Shown: in pieces, positions 8,313 through 21,801 of the stretch | How the letters are laid out: each line of letters begins with the position of its first letter | Numbering within the stretch: position 1 is the stretch's first letter | From: Cenarchaeum symbiont of Oopsacas minuta | GTDB taxonomy: Archaea > Thermoproteota > Nitrososphaeria > Nitrososphaerales > Nitrosopumilaceae | NCBI GenBank assembly: GCA_029948415.1 | Contig: JAJIZT010000001.1 | Span: forward strand, 552,480 to 616,479 | DNA length: 64,000 bases | Reading direction: 5' to 3' | The notes under the pieces: generated by a model | The model's input: only the letters and a program-made list of their open reading frames with translations | Told to the model about the DNA's origin: nothing | Databases searched by the model: none | Position numbers and translations under genes: made by a program

Positions 8313-9659
8313 CTAAAGGTACATTGATTTTGTATCTTGAGCATATCTTTCAGTTGCAGCAACCAAGGCATTAATGTCAGATCTTGTATGTGCATTAGAA
8401 ATTGCACCTAGCTTGCCAGGCAAAAAAAAGATATCTGAGCGAGCAAGAAGTGAAAAATGGTATCTAGAAAGTGCACTAGTATCACACTTGGCAGCATCTG
8501 ATGCATTTTTGATCTCATGAATCTCTAAATTCCCTTTAAAATGAGGCATAAACATAGAATCTTTTCCAGTAACGATCACTTTACCATCAAAAGCTTTTGC
8601 AATTTTACGTCCAACTTCTTTACCTAGTGAGCTAATTTTGGAATAAATTCTACCTTTATTTTTTTTCAGATCTTTGAGCGTAGTGTTTCCTGCTGACATG
8701 GTTGCAGGGTTTGCTGAAAATGTACCGCCGCCTATATACACTCTCTCAGTTTTTGAATGTAGGTTAGTGTCAGATAACTCCATTATCTCTTTTTTACCGC
8801 ATATTGCACCAATGGGGAATCCACCACCGATTATTTTTCCAAGTGTAACAATGTCTGGATCAAGTTTCATTTGTGGATAAATACATCCATATCTAAAACG
8901 GAATCCAGTAACAATTTCATCAAGCATAAAGAGTGCGCCACGTTTATGTACAAATTCTTGTACACTGTGCATATATTCTGGATCTGCAGGTATGCATCCA
9001 CCACCACCAAGTAACGGCTCTATTATAACCCCCGCCAAATTTTTTCCGATGCGACGTAAAATACTCTGCGTTTTTTCTATGTCATTGTATGGGATAGAAA
9101 CAATGTTTGAAGATCCAACAAGACCGCAACTCTCAGAAGTTTTAAACGGCCAGTTTACTGATTTTAATAACTCTGAGGTATATCCGTGCCAACCTCCATC
9201 TATCTTTACAATAATTTTTTTTCCTGTGATGGCGCGCGCAAGTCTTACTGCATACATGGTAGCTTCAGTACCAGAGGTGACATAACGAATACGTTCTGCA
9301 GCTTTTACAGTTTTGCATATTGATTCTGAGAGATCAAGTGTTTGTTCATTTACGGTTCCATACATCCATCCATGCTGTAGCTGCTCTGACATGGCACGAA
9401 CAATAGATGTTTTGGTGTGTCCGAGAATTAGACTCCAGTGACCCATCCAGTAATCTGTATACTTGTTCAAGTCCACGTCAGTCAGCTTGCTACCAGATGC
9501 GGATCTAGTTGCAAAAGGATATGGTTCAAAATACCGTATATTATGATGTACACCATTTACGTGATATTTTTGGGATTTTGAAAAAGCTCTAGCAGATCTA
9601 GGAGTTTTTTTACGGTATTTAATAACTGCATCTAGATGTTCTATATCATTGATCGCCAA
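8313..9659 (-). CDS. Class III PLP aminotransferase, HemL-like
   Basis: A 448-residue fold-type I PLP enzyme of the glutamate-1-semialdehyde aminotransferase group. Recognisable are the substrate-site [17 protein letters not shown], the [11 protein letters not shown] segment, DEIVTGFRF (cofactor Asp) and [13 protein letters not shown] with the Schiff-base lysine. It could be GSA aminomutase for haem, but its N-terminus ([18 protein letters not shown]) and the [20 protein letters not shown] loop differ from classical HemL, so another class III substrate is possible. No haem-biosynthesis neighbour supports the HemL role. It diverges from the rRNA operon, whose TATA box begins 34 bp upstream. 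Confidence 0.82.
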   Translation of the reverse strand: MAINDIEHLDAVIKYRKKTPRSARAFSKSQKYHVNGVHHNIRYFEPYPFATRSASGSKLTDVDLNKYTDYWMGHWSLILGHTKTSIVRAMSEQLQHGWMYGTVNEQTLDLSESICKTVKAAERIRYVTSGTEATMYAVRLARAITGKKIIVKIDGGWHGYTSELLKSVNWPFKTSESCGLVGSSNIVSIPYNDIEKTQSILRRIGKNLAGVIIEPLLGGGGCIPADPEYMHSVQEFVHKRGALFMLDEIVTGFRFRYGCIYPQMKLDPDIVTLGKIIGGGFPIGAICGKKEIMELSDTNLHSKTERVYIGGGTFSANPATMSAGNTTLKDLKKNKGRIYSKISSLGKEVGRKIAKAFDGKVIVTGKDSMFMPHFKGNLEIHEIKNASDAAKCDTSALSRYHFSLLARSDIFFLPGKLGAISNAHTRSDINALVAATERYAQDTKSMYL

Positions 9660-9692
9660 TTTTCAACAATTTGAAAACATATCTAGGCATGG

Positions 9693-9700
9693 TTTATATG
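9693..9700 (+). promoter_or_regulatory. TATA box of the rRNA operon
   Basis: TTTATATG, in the 244-bp gap between the divergent aminotransferase gene and the 16S gene. A transcription start would fall near 9720-9725, giving a pre-rRNA leader of about 180 nt. This is the only strong TATA-like match in the gap. Confidence 0.55.
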
Positions 9701-9812
9701 TATTTGAAAAGGTTCTAGGTTTCATACGTAACGCAAGGCGGCGCTTGTAATGAATTCATGGCAATATGCCATATTGTGATTTACAGGCCTCCAGTTACGC
9801 ATACAATATGAG

Positions 9813-9834
9813 GATCCGATCGAAAGGTTGGATC
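9813..9834 (+). other. Pre-rRNA leader hairpin with GAAA tetraloop
   Basis: GATCCGATC-GAAA-GGTTGGATC folds into a 9-bp stem (with G-U pairs) closed by a GNRA loop. It lies in the transcribed leader between the promoter and the 16S processing stem, so it may be an element of pre-rRNA folding or processing. Confidence 0.5.
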
Positions 9835-9839
9835 TGAAA

Positions 9840-9859
9840 TGTGAAGACAAGTGCATTCC
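9840..9859 (+). other. 5' arm of the 16S processing stem (3' arm 11399-11418)
   Basis: TGTGAAGAC-AA-GTGCATTCC here pairs with GGAATGCAC-AA-GTCTTCACA at 11399-11418, just beyond the 16S 3' end: 9 bp, an AA/AA internal loop, 9 bp. Archaeal 16S precursors are cut in such flanking stems, usually at a bulge-helix-bulge; here the loop is a 2x2 adenine loop. Confidence 0.8.
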
Positions 9860-9903
9860 GTCCAATTCCAATAATTTGTGCAGATTACTTTTGTAATCCT
9901 TGA

Positions 9904-11375
<1,472 letters not shown>

Positions 11376-11534
11376 GATAGACACAACGAATTGTGTATGG
11401 AATGCACAAGTCTTCACACATCAGATGCAATGCGTCATCTCGCGATGACGTATGAAGGATGTAGCTGATCCTCCTTCCCGGGAGGAGAAGCAATGATCGT
11501 CGTGTATAGTCGTGTAATATGTGGCTGAATATGC
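11376..11534 (+). other. 16S-23S spacer without tRNA; 5' arm of the 23S processing stem
   Basis: The spacer has a short hairpin right after 16S (ACACAA-CGAA-TTGTGT), the 3' arm of the 16S stem, a second hairpin (GCGTCATC-TCGC-GATGACGT near 11432-11451) and then 11496-11529, which pairs with 14518-14551 behind the 23S gene (for example ATCGTCG..GTATAGTC with GACTATAC..CGACGAT, and GTGGCTGAA with TTCAGCCAC). There is no tRNA-Ala, unlike in most Euryarchaeota. Confidence 0.75.
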
Positions 11535-14517
<2,983 letters not shown>

Positions 14518-14550
14518 TTCAGCCACTTACATAGAGACTATACGCGACGA

Positions 14551-14560
14551 TTATTTTTTA
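14551..14560 (+). terminator. rRNA operon T-run terminator
   Basis: TTATTTTTTA directly follows the 3' arm of the 23S processing stem (ending 14551). A T-rich run after the last rRNA gene is the usual archaeal termination signal. The following 150 bases up to 14712 show no gene. Confidence 0.6.
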
Positions 14561-14712
14561 ATACTCATAGCGGACGCTAAATCCCTTGTAGGACAATATC
14601 CAAAGGGATCGATTTTATGAAATTTTTTAACAAATGAAACAAGATCGTACCATTTTAGGATTTTAGAGCATACATGACAAACTTTATCATACGTTGAATC
14701 TGAGCCAAAACA

Positions 14713-15060
14713 ATGGAATCTAAAGAAGCCACCGAGCGCATATTAAAGATCAGCAAATCCATCAGAATGGTTACGATCTGTGATATGAAAGGAAATCTGA
14801 TCTACCATGCAAGACCCAAATCAATAAAATCATCGCTTACCCCTGCAGAAAGCCGTAAATCCTTAAAGATCTCTGCAAGGAATATGAGCGAACGCAAAAA
14901 ACTTGCACGTAAACTCGGTAAATGTAAATACACGTTAGCTGAATACGATAAAGTAAAAAGATTGGTCATACCAGCAGGCGCCAACCATCTATTTTACGTG
15001 ACGTGTTCTCCTCGCTACGACCATAATAAAATCATCCAAAAAATTCGTACGTTTAGATAA
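14713..15060 (+). CDS. Thaumarchaeal small sensor-like protein (DUF6659-like), paralog 1
   Basis: A 115-residue soluble protein. The pattern IRMVTICDMKGNLIYHARP, then a helical region (SERKKLARKLGKCKYTLAEYDKV) and a final strand pair (RLVIPAGANHLFYVTCSP) resembles a profilin/roadblock-like or PAS-like alpha-beta fold. Two further proteins here, at 15368 and 28804, share this layout: a conserved R-x-hydrophobic strand with G-x-hydrophobic (CDMKGNLIYHA, INKDGDVIAGG, IGSKGELLAYK), a middle helix, and a late hydrophobic strand. I place all three tentatively in the thaumarchaeal DUF6659 group; the function is unknown. It is the first gene after the rRNA operon. Confidence 0.7.
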   Translation: MESKEATERILKISKSIRMVTICDMKGNLIYHARPKSIKSSLTPAESRKSLKISARNMSERKKLARKLGKCKYTLAEYDKVKRLVIPAGANHLFYVTCSPRYDHNKIIQKIRTFR

Positions 15061-15186
15061 ATATTCAATCTACTCATTTTTTTACCTATCACTATATCGT
15101 ATGATCGTATGAATAATTTTACATTGACTATCTGTCAACATATGAGTTATACGAGAAATTTTAACAGCGTTAAAATAATTTGTATC

Positions 15187-15318
15187 ATGAAAGCAAGATT
15201 TGCAACAGAATGTAGCTCATGCGGTGATGAGATACGAAGAGGAAAAGAGATCGCCAAAGATGAGTTAGGAAAATGGGTTCACAAGCATTGTATTTCAGAA
15301 TCCCTTGAAATGCCATAA
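15187..15318 (+). CDS. Small zinc-ribbon-like protein, 43 residues
   Basis: A 43-residue protein with a compact putative zinc site: ECSSCGDEIRRGKEIAKDEL, then KWVHKHC, that is C-x2-C...H-x2-C. This layout resembles the first strand pair of PARP-type or treble-clef fingers that check whether a partner is modified, but assignment is only by pattern. Small proteins of this form are frequent in thaumarchaea. The start at ATG 15187 is chosen over an upstream in-frame ATG at 15109 because the finger begins right after it and upstream residues look random. An AT-rich stretch near 15157-15168 could be the TATA region. Confidence 0.7.
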   Translation: MKARFATECSSCGDEIRRGKEIAKDELGKWVHKHCISESLEMP

Positions 15319-15367
15319 AAATCCACATATCCTTTCATTTTTATTTTGTATTGTTTGAGAATGTTTA

Positions 15368-15745
15368 ATGTTAAAGCATGATGTAGAGTCACTTGATCGT
15401 AGATGTAAAAAAATCCAACAGTTGGATATGATTCGATTTGCTGGAGTTATAAACAAGGATGGAGATGTTATCGCTGGCGGATTCAAATCTGGTGTAAAAC
15501 CATTTGAAGATGATAAACTACGACTACGAAAATTTTTCCGATTTGCAACACTAGAATCTATAGGAAAAGAATATGATGAAAATCTTGGCTCAATGAATTA
15601 TTTGGCCGCACGTCGAGACAAACTGATTTTTATCAGTTTTCCTTTTCCAATAAGTGATATTATTCTCTTGATATCAGCTGAACCAAAAGCAGAGATTGAA
15701 AAATTGGCAACTGTCGCATCAAATGTTTTTGCTGGAATCAAATAA
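15368..15745 (+). CDS. Thaumarchaeal small sensor-like protein (DUF6659-like), paralog 2
   Basis: A 125-residue protein with the same architecture as the genes at 14713 and 28804. It has an N-terminal helix (LDRRCKKIQQLD), the strand pair MIRFAGVINKDGDVIAGGF, a central helical block (DDKLRLRKFFRFATLESIG), then KLIFISFPFPISDIILLISAE and a C-terminal helix. The MIRFAG..NKDG core closely matches HVRFAGAIGSKGELL in the third paralog. No catalytic motif or membrane helix is visible. A ligand-binding or dimerising sensor role is a guess from the fold pattern. It stands alone between short intergenic gaps; 15746-15942 has no gene I can support. Confidence 0.72.
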   Translation: MLKHDVESLDRRCKKIQQLDMIRFAGVINKDGDVIAGGFKSGVKPFEDDKLRLRKFFRFATLESIGKEYDENLGSMNYLAARRDKLIFISFPFPISDIILLISAEPKAEIEKLATVASNVFAGIK

Positions 15746-15942
15746 TCAAAGTTATATTTCCTAGTATAACAGAGATTGTATATTTTTAACATTTGGTTGA
15801 TAAAACTGATCCTAATACAGATATGAAAAATTCTCATATATTATGTCATGACCGATTATACGTGAAAATTTGTGATGATGATTCTAATTTATTATAAAAC
15901 AATCTCCGAATCTTTTTAATTGGGATGTATTATGGTGCAGTC

Positions 15943-16173
15943 ATGAATGAAGCATATGTGCTTTTGAATGTTGATTATAAACATCAAAAGAACATAGTAA
16001 CATCATGTGAAAAAATTGAATCTGTGAAATCCGTAAAAACTGTATATGGAATATGTGATATACTAGTAATACTTGAATCAGACAATATGCAGAAAATAAA
16101 AGATGCCATCGACGTTGATATACATGGAATGCCGGGAATTACAAATTTGACTTCACTAATATCGGTGAACTGA
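15943..16173 (+). CDS. Stand-alone Lrp/AsnC ligand-binding (RAM) domain
   Basis: A 76-residue protein equal to the C-terminal effector domain of Lrp/AsnC regulators, with no DNA-binding helix-turn-helix. The family pattern is clear: AYVLLNVDYKHQKNIV, then SVKTVYGICDILVILES and a closing PGITNLTSLISV strand. Such stand-alone domains bind amino acids and form oligomers that modulate partner regulators or enzymes. I start it at ATG 15943 rather than 15925 because the beta strand begins there. The thioredoxin-reductase-like gene follows after 3 nt, so they form an operon, which suggests control by an amino-acid or redox-linked ligand. Confidence 0.85.
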   Translation: MNEAYVLLNVDYKHQKNIVTSCEKIESVKSVKTVYGICDILVILESDNMQKIKDAIDVDIHGMPGITNLTSLISVN

Positions 16174-16176
16174 TCA

Positions 16177-17148
16177 TTGGGTGATTATGAAGTTGTAATT
16201 GTCGGTGCTGGACCTGCAGGTCTTTCCGCTGGCATATACGTGGCTAGACAAAAATCAAAATGTCTTGTAATATCAAAAGATTTGGGAGGTCAACTAAACC
16301 TCATACCAAAACTTGAAAATTATCCTGGAATGATGATGTCTAGTGGACCGCTTCTTGCAAAAACACTCGAAAACCAATACTTGATGCTCAAAGGAGAGAT
16401 TGAATACTCTACAGTAGAACTAGTAAATGAAACACCTGACGGACTAGTTGTAAAAACTAGTCGTGGCGAACATACTGCAAAAGCTGTTATAATTGCAGCT
16501 GGAAAAATCCCAAACAATCTAGGACTTGAAAGAGAAAAGGAATTCCAAAACAATGGTATACATTATTGTACAAAATGTGATGCTCCATTTTATCAAGGAC
16601 GGATCACAGCATCAGTAGGCGTTGGTGCATATCTTTTGGAATCTGGAATATTACTTTCTCGTATGGCTTCAAAAGCATACGTGATATTCAGAGGAGGAAA
16701 ACTAGGAGGAAATGCAGACATGATCGCCTCCTTGGAAAAGAAAGAAAATGTAGAGTTGGTTCCAAATTCTAGCATAAAATCCATCATAGGTAATGGACAC
16801 CTTGCACAGATTCTCATCGAGGACAAAGAAGGAAATGAAAAAACACTCAAAGTGGATGGATTGTTTATAGAAAATGGCTCAAAAATAAATCTAGATTTTA
16901 TAAAACACTTGGTAAACATAAACACTAGAGGTGAAATTGAAGTAGAATCTGCTGGAAATACATCTCATCAAGCTATATTTGCAGCAGGCGATGCAACCAA
17001 CATGCCGTATAAACAAATTGTTGCAGCATGTGGAAATGGTGCTGCAGCCGGACTCTCTGCATTCAATTATGTTGAGAAACTTCATGGTAAACCTGGCATA
17101 CGAGCTGACTGGAAAAAACAGATAGGTGATACTGTATTTCATTACTAG
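16177..17148 (+). CDS. Thioredoxin-reductase-like FAD protein with atypical pyridine-nucleotide site
   Basis: A 323-residue flavoprotein of the TrxB class. Residues 4-30 hold the FAD loop VVIVGAGPAGLSAGIYVARQ. The redox-active pair is CTKC in HYCTKCDAPF (about residue 129), and the C-terminal FAD motif AIFAAGDATNMPYKQIVAA is intact. The second Rossmann loop is odd: SVGVGAYLLESGI in place of the usual GGGDSAVEE, and the NADPH-contacting HRRxxxR is replaced by FRGGKLGG. Electron donation from NADPH is therefore doubtful; flavodoxin- or ferredoxin-type donors are possible. The start is TTG at 16177, 3 nt after the AsnC-type gene, with GGTGA upstream. Confidence 0.85.
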   Translation: MGDYEVVIVGAGPAGLSAGIYVARQKSKCLVISKDLGGQLNLIPKLENYPGMMMSSGPLLAKTLENQYLMLKGEIEYSTVELVNETPDGLVVKTSRGEHTAKAVIIAAGKIPNNLGLEREKEFQNNGIHYCTKCDAPFYQGRITASVGVGAYLLESGILLSRMASKAYVIFRGGKLGGNADMIASLEKKENVELVPNSSIKSIIGNGHLAQILIEDKEGNEKTLKVDGLFIENGSKINLDFIKHLVNINTRGEIEVESAGNTSHQAIFAAGDATNMPYKQIVAACGNGAAAGLSAFNYVEKLHGKPGIRADWKKQIGDTVFHY

Positions 17149-17464
17149 ATTTTTATCATACAGTTGAAACTAGTCTCATTTTAAAAAGACTCTATCTTTG
17201 AATGAGAAAATTTACCAACGCATTCATCTGTAATTACATGGCGTTCATGGCTTTACTCTTTGTTTTCTTTGCTAAATGAGATCAACGTCTTTACGATCCG
17301 TCCAATTCTCCTTTTCGTCTATGCTTTGATAATTTCATTCTGTTCAAAAGCTTTCTTGGTCATATGAAATCATGATCTAAAAGTTGAGGTGGGTTTTTGG
17401 TTTTATTCGTGGGCAGAACCTATATCATCATAACAGTTTTAAATCAAAATGAAAATGATAAAAT
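17149..17464. other. Intergenic region with promoter of the solute-binding gene
   Basis: No gene is visible in these 316 bases. Near the right end, ACAGTTTTAAATCAAAATG (17433-17451) looks like a TATA region about 24 nt before the GTG start at 17465. A closely similar stretch, ACAGTTTTAATACAAAAT, precedes the paralogous gene at 19272, so the promoter was probably duplicated with the gene. Confidence 0.5.
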
Positions 17465-18715
17465 GTGAACAAGATAGTTTTTGTAATAGCTATAATACTT
17501 GCATCATCTATTATAATAGCATACATTACAACTCAACAATCTCCAGAAACTGAAATGATGGATATGGAAACAACATCGTCTCCACTAGCCGTAGAAATAG
17601 GAGTATTATTGCCGTTGACCGGTGATCTCTCCTCGCATGGTGAGGAAAATCTGCAAGGTACATTGTATGCTGTGGAAGAATTTAATGAATATTTGAAAGA
17701 GATGGGTAAAGACTGGTATCTGAAAACTGTTATAGAAGATACTGCAACAAACCCCGTTCAAGCACTTGAAAAAATACAAAACCTAAAAGCAAAAAACATT
17801 GAACTTGTGATTGGACCTGAGACTAGCAGCTCTACTAGTTCTGTACTCCAATATGCGGATAATAATAACATGGTAATTTTTAGCTGTTGTTCGACATCGC
17901 CTGCACTTGCAATTCCAAATGATAATGTATTCCGGCTAGTTCCAGACGATCGACAACAAGGAAAAGCATTGGCAACATTGTTAAAACATGAAGGAGTAGA
18001 AAATTTGGTAACAATATGGAGAGGTGATACATACGGTGATGGTTTAACAGAGAATCTAAAGAAATCTTTTGTAAATGCAGGAGGCTTTGCTGATGACGGT
18101 GTAAGATACAACCAAGAATCTCCTGACTTTTCTGTAAGTACATCAATATTAGCAGAGCGTGTATCTACATTAATTGATGAACATGGTTCTGATAACGTAG
18201 CAATAGTCATTATAGGATTTGCAGAATCACTACAATTCATCCAATCTGCAGCACAATATGATGTGTTGGATGATATTAGATGGTTTGGAGCTGATTCTTT
18301 GGCAAATGAGATTAAATTAATACAGGATCCAATTGCATTAGAGTTTACACAAAATGTGAATTTCACAACAGTATCTCCTGGATTTGCAGCAACTAGTGCA
18401 TCTGATAAAGTAAAAACCAAAGTTTTTGACACATTGGGTAGATATCCTTCCACATTTGTAGAAACATCGTATGATATTGCATGGATTTATGGCTTGGCCA
18501 TATTGGAAGCGGAAAGCGACAGATCCGTTGACATAAAACCAATATTGATGAAAGTCGCATCAAAATATGAAGGTGCTATAGGTTCGATTGAATTAAATGA
18601 AAATGGAGATTTGGAATCATCAGATTATTCAATCTCTGCCATAGTGGACGGGGACTGGGTTACCGTGGGAAACTATTTTAGAGATGGCACTATATCTTTC
18701 AATACGCAATCATGA
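17465..18715 (+). CDS. Membrane-anchored ABC-type solute-binding protein (Peripla_BP_6)
   Basis: A 416-residue extracytoplasmic receptor of the branched-chain amino acid binding family. Residues 2-20 form an uncleaved-looking membrane anchor (KIVFVIAIILASSIIIAYI), followed by a short acidic linker. The mature domain starts at about residue 43 with the family strand EIGVLLPLTGDLSSHGEE. Ligand-lobe segments DTATNPVQALEKIQNL, FRLVPDDRQQGKALATLL and WRGDTYGDGL follow. The ligand is unknown; no permease or ATPase gene lies nearby. The start is GTG. The last 4 bp overlap the UspA gene (ATGA). It is about 60 percent identical by eye to the first domain of the protein at 19272. Confidence 0.88.
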   Translation: MNKIVFVIAIILASSIIIAYITTQQSPETEMMDMETTSSPLAVEIGVLLPLTGDLSSHGEENLQGTLYAVEEFNEYLKEMGKDWYLKTVIEDTATNPVQALEKIQNLKAKNIELVIGPETSSSTSSVLQYADNNNMVIFSCCSTSPALAIPNDNVFRLVPDDRQQGKALATLLKHEGVENLVTIWRGDTYGDGLTENLKKSFVNAGGFADDGVRYNQESPDFSVSTSILAERVSTLIDEHGSDNVAIVIIGFAESLQFIQSAAQYDVLDDIRWFGADSLANEIKLIQDPIALEFTQNVNFTTVSPGFAATSASDKVKTKVFDTLGRYPSTFVETSYDIAWIYGLAILEAESDRSVDIKPILMKVASKYEGAIGSIELNENGDLESSDYSISAIVDGDWVTVGNYFRDGTISFNTQS

Positions 18716-19134
18716 AACATAAAAAAATACTGGTACCAATAGATGATTCTAAAAACTCTTGGCGTTCAATTGATCATGCAATTGTATTTGCAAAAGAGAC
18801 TGGAGCAAAGATAACCATTCTTTATGTTGTGCCCACTATACAAGAATCTGAATTTCGATCTTCTGGAATAGACAAAAGAGCAATGAAAATGGCTACAAAT
18901 GTTGTTGAACGTGTTAAAGCATATGCTGCACGCAAGGGCATTGTATTTAAAACTCGTGTAGATCATGGACATGTTGGATACTGTATAATAAAACACGCGC
19001 ATTCAAAAAAACATAATTTTGATCTATTGATAATAGGATCTCGTGGAAAGGGGAGAATTCGAAAAATGATATTTGGAAGCACGTCAAACTATGTCATAAG
19101 CGAGTCAAGGTTACCAGTACTTGTTGTAAAATAA
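18712..19134 (+). CDS. Universal stress protein, UspA family
   Basis: A 140-residue cytosolic Usp-domain protein. The N-terminal strand KKILVPIDDSKNSWRSIDHA holds the conserved Asp, and the C-terminal ATP-binding motif G-x2-G-x9-G-S/T is present as GSRGKGRIRKMIFGSTS, ending in LPVLVVK. ATP-binding Usp proteins respond to energy state. Its start codon overlaps the stop of the solute-binding gene in ATGA, so the two are translated together. That suggests a sensory or uptake unit in which Usp reports on nutrient supply; the link itself is inference. Confidence 0.92.
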   Translation: MKHKKILVPIDDSKNSWRSIDHAIVFAKETGAKITILYVVPTIQESEFRSSGIDKRAMKMATNVVERVKAYAARKGIVFKTRVDHGHVGYCIIKHAHSKKHNFDLLIIGSRGKGRIRKMIFGSTSNYVISESRLPVLVVK

Positions 19135-19271
19135 TCATTCTATACTAGACATGATTTTATGATATACTGTTCGTTCGGATTTGTCATAATGATCTAATTT
19201 CTACTAGATCTCTTGATTCATGATGAATATCTTTTGAAAACAGTTTTAATACAAAATAAAATCCACATGCT

Positions 19272-21687
19272 GTGAAATCAAAACCTGTCATAATTTTAAT
19301 AACATTAGCAATTACCGTATCCATAGTTGTTGGACTTTTAACGATGTTTGAAACAAAACCTTCAACAATGCAACCAAATGATGCAACATCTGATCTCCAA
19401 GCCATAAAAATTGGCATGATCCTTCCATTAACAGGAGATTTTTCTTCATATGGTTCTGAATCTAGAGAAGCTGCCCTTTATGGAATTAAAGAATTTAACA
19501 AATATCTTGTATCTATTGACCAAAATTGGTATCTAGATCCAGTAATAGAAGATACTGCAACAAATCCTGTCCAAGCACTTGAGAAAATACAAAACCTTCG
19601 AGCAAAGAATATTGAACTTGTACTAGGTTATACGAGTGGTTCTACAAACGCAGTACGCAGTTATGTAGACAGTAACAATATGATGGTTTTTAGCGCAGCC
19701 TCTACTGCGCCATCTCTTGCAATACCAAATGATCATATATTCCGTTTGGTATCTGATGATAGACAACAGGCAAAGGCACTTGTTGCATTGTTAAAAAATC
19801 AAGGCATAGACGTGGCAGTTACAGTATGGAGATCTGATACGTATGGCGATGGCTTGAGTGAAAACTTTAAAATAAATTTTGAACAAGCTGGAGGTATCGC
19901 TGACGAAGGCATAAGATACAACCAAGAATCTCAGGAATTTTCAGTTAGTGTGGATATATTGAATAAACGGATTTCATCTCTAATTGAAGAGCATGGTGCA
20001 GAAAAAGTCGGAATTGTTTTTATAGGATTTGCCGAAGCTGTTCAATTCATGCAGTCTGCATCCCAGTATGATGCATTGAAAAGTACAAGGTGGTTTGGTT
20101 CTGATTCTCTCTCACAAGAGCACAAGCTTGTAGATGATCCAATAACTAGCAAGTTTATAGAAGATGTCTCGTTTACTACGGTAATCGCAGGCTTTGAATC
20201 AACACCAATATCTGATATGCTTGAGAAACATCTACTTGAAACACTAGGCAAAACTCCAACCACTTTTGCAAAAACCGCATATGATATAGTGTGGTTGTAT
20301 GGTATGTCTATAATAGAGTCTGACAGCGACAGATCAGCTGATGTGCTACCAATAATACACAACGTGGCATCAAAGTATTCTGGAGCAATAGGGCCTATAA
20401 TTCTAAATGAAAATGGAGATCTTGTCTCTAGTGACTATTCCATACACACAGTATCTGACGGAGAGTGGATTTATACTGGAACATATCAAAAAGATGGTAC
20501 TATAGTACTAGAGACAACACAGACTATGATCATGGAACCTTTGCAAAAAGCCTCACTCTCAGGTTCTGTAACAATCGGTCTACTCTCACCTATATCTGGA
20601 GCATTGTCTGCATACGGGGAGGAGACTCGGGCAAGTTTTATGTATGGTGTGGAAACATTTAACGAATATCTGAAATCAATAGATGAAGATTGGTATATTG
20701 ATATCATATTTGAAGACACAGAGACAATTCCTGTTAAAGCCCTTGAGAAAATTCAAAATCTAAAAACACAAGACATTCAACTTGTTATGGGCTCTACTAC
20801 AAGTGCTTCAACAGATGGCATCAGAGAATATGTGGATGATAATGACATGCTCATGTTTGCATGTTGTTCGTCTGCACCATCACTTGCTATAAAAGGTGAT
20901 AATATATTGACTTTCACTAGATGACCGACACCAAGCAAAGGCACTATCTGCTGTAATGAAAAATAATGGCATAACTACATACGTACCAATATGGCGTGGT
21001 GATCCATACGGTGATGGTATACACGAGAACCTAAAGATATACTTTGAAGAATCTGGTGGATCTTTTGAAACTGGTAGTATACGATACAACACAAACTCTA
21101 ATGATTTTTCTGCAAACGTATCTGCACTAGCCGATAAAATATCTGATTTGACAGACAAATATGGAAAGGAAAAAGTTGCAGTGGTACTAGTAGGATTTGA
21201 AGAAACAGCACTACTAGTCCAATCTGCAAATTCACATGATATTCTGCATAAAGTACAATGGTTTGGCACAAATACACTGACCCATACAAACATACTCCAG
21301 AATAATCCTTTAGCAATGGAACTTGTCAAAGATGTAAACTTTACTGCATTGATTGTTAAACCTGAATTAACGTATCTTGGAGAGGATGTTATAAAATATG
21401 TTTCCACAGAGATATGCAGAAATGCAAGTATGTTTGCACTTGCCTCGTATGATATTCCATGGATTTATGGCATGTCAATACTGCAAACTCAAAGCGATCG
21501 AACCGCTGACATTAAACCCATTTTGGAACAGGTGGTATCCGAGTATAATGGGACTATGGGCAAAATAGTATTAAACAAATATGGTGATTTAAAATCTGCC
21601 GACTATACAATATCTACACTAGTGGATAAAAACTGGATAGATATTGGAGTATACAAGACCAATGGAACCCTCATTATGTACCCTTGA
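19272..21687 (+). CDS. Tandem double Peripla_BP_6 solute-binding protein, frameshifted near 20915
   Basis: One polypeptide with a membrane anchor (residues about 6-25) and two complete solute-binding domains in series. Domain 1 is residues about 45-415, and domain 2 begins at GSVTIGLLSPISGALSAYGE (about residue 431). The frame closes with a TGA at 20922-20924, but homology continues at once in another frame: DDRHQAKALSAVMKNNGI matches the DDRQQAKALVALLKNQGI of domain 1, and the protein runs to 21687. Restoring two bases near ATATTGACTTTCACT (20906-20920) gives a continuous protein of about 805 residues of equal spacing. It is either a real lesion in the second domain or a sequence error. The start is GTG, with a TATA-like GTTTTAAT 25 nt upstream. 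Confidence 0.8.
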
Positions 21688-21801
21688 CTAGTACATGCCA
21701 CACATGTATAATTTTGTCAAAACTCTTGTAAAAATCACTAGTCTCTATTAAACACGTGTTATCATACTGTCAACACTTAAAATTACAGCAAATGTAAACC
21801 T

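Noticed and set aside
8313-9659. Firm naming of the class III aminotransferase as hemL
   Set aside because: The motifs fit the family, but the N-terminus and one loop differ and no haem gene is adjacent, so I left the symbol empty.
11376-11534. tRNA-Ala in the 16S-23S spacer
   Set aside because: No cloverleaf or T-arm sequence is present; the spacer is filled by hairpins and processing-stem arms.
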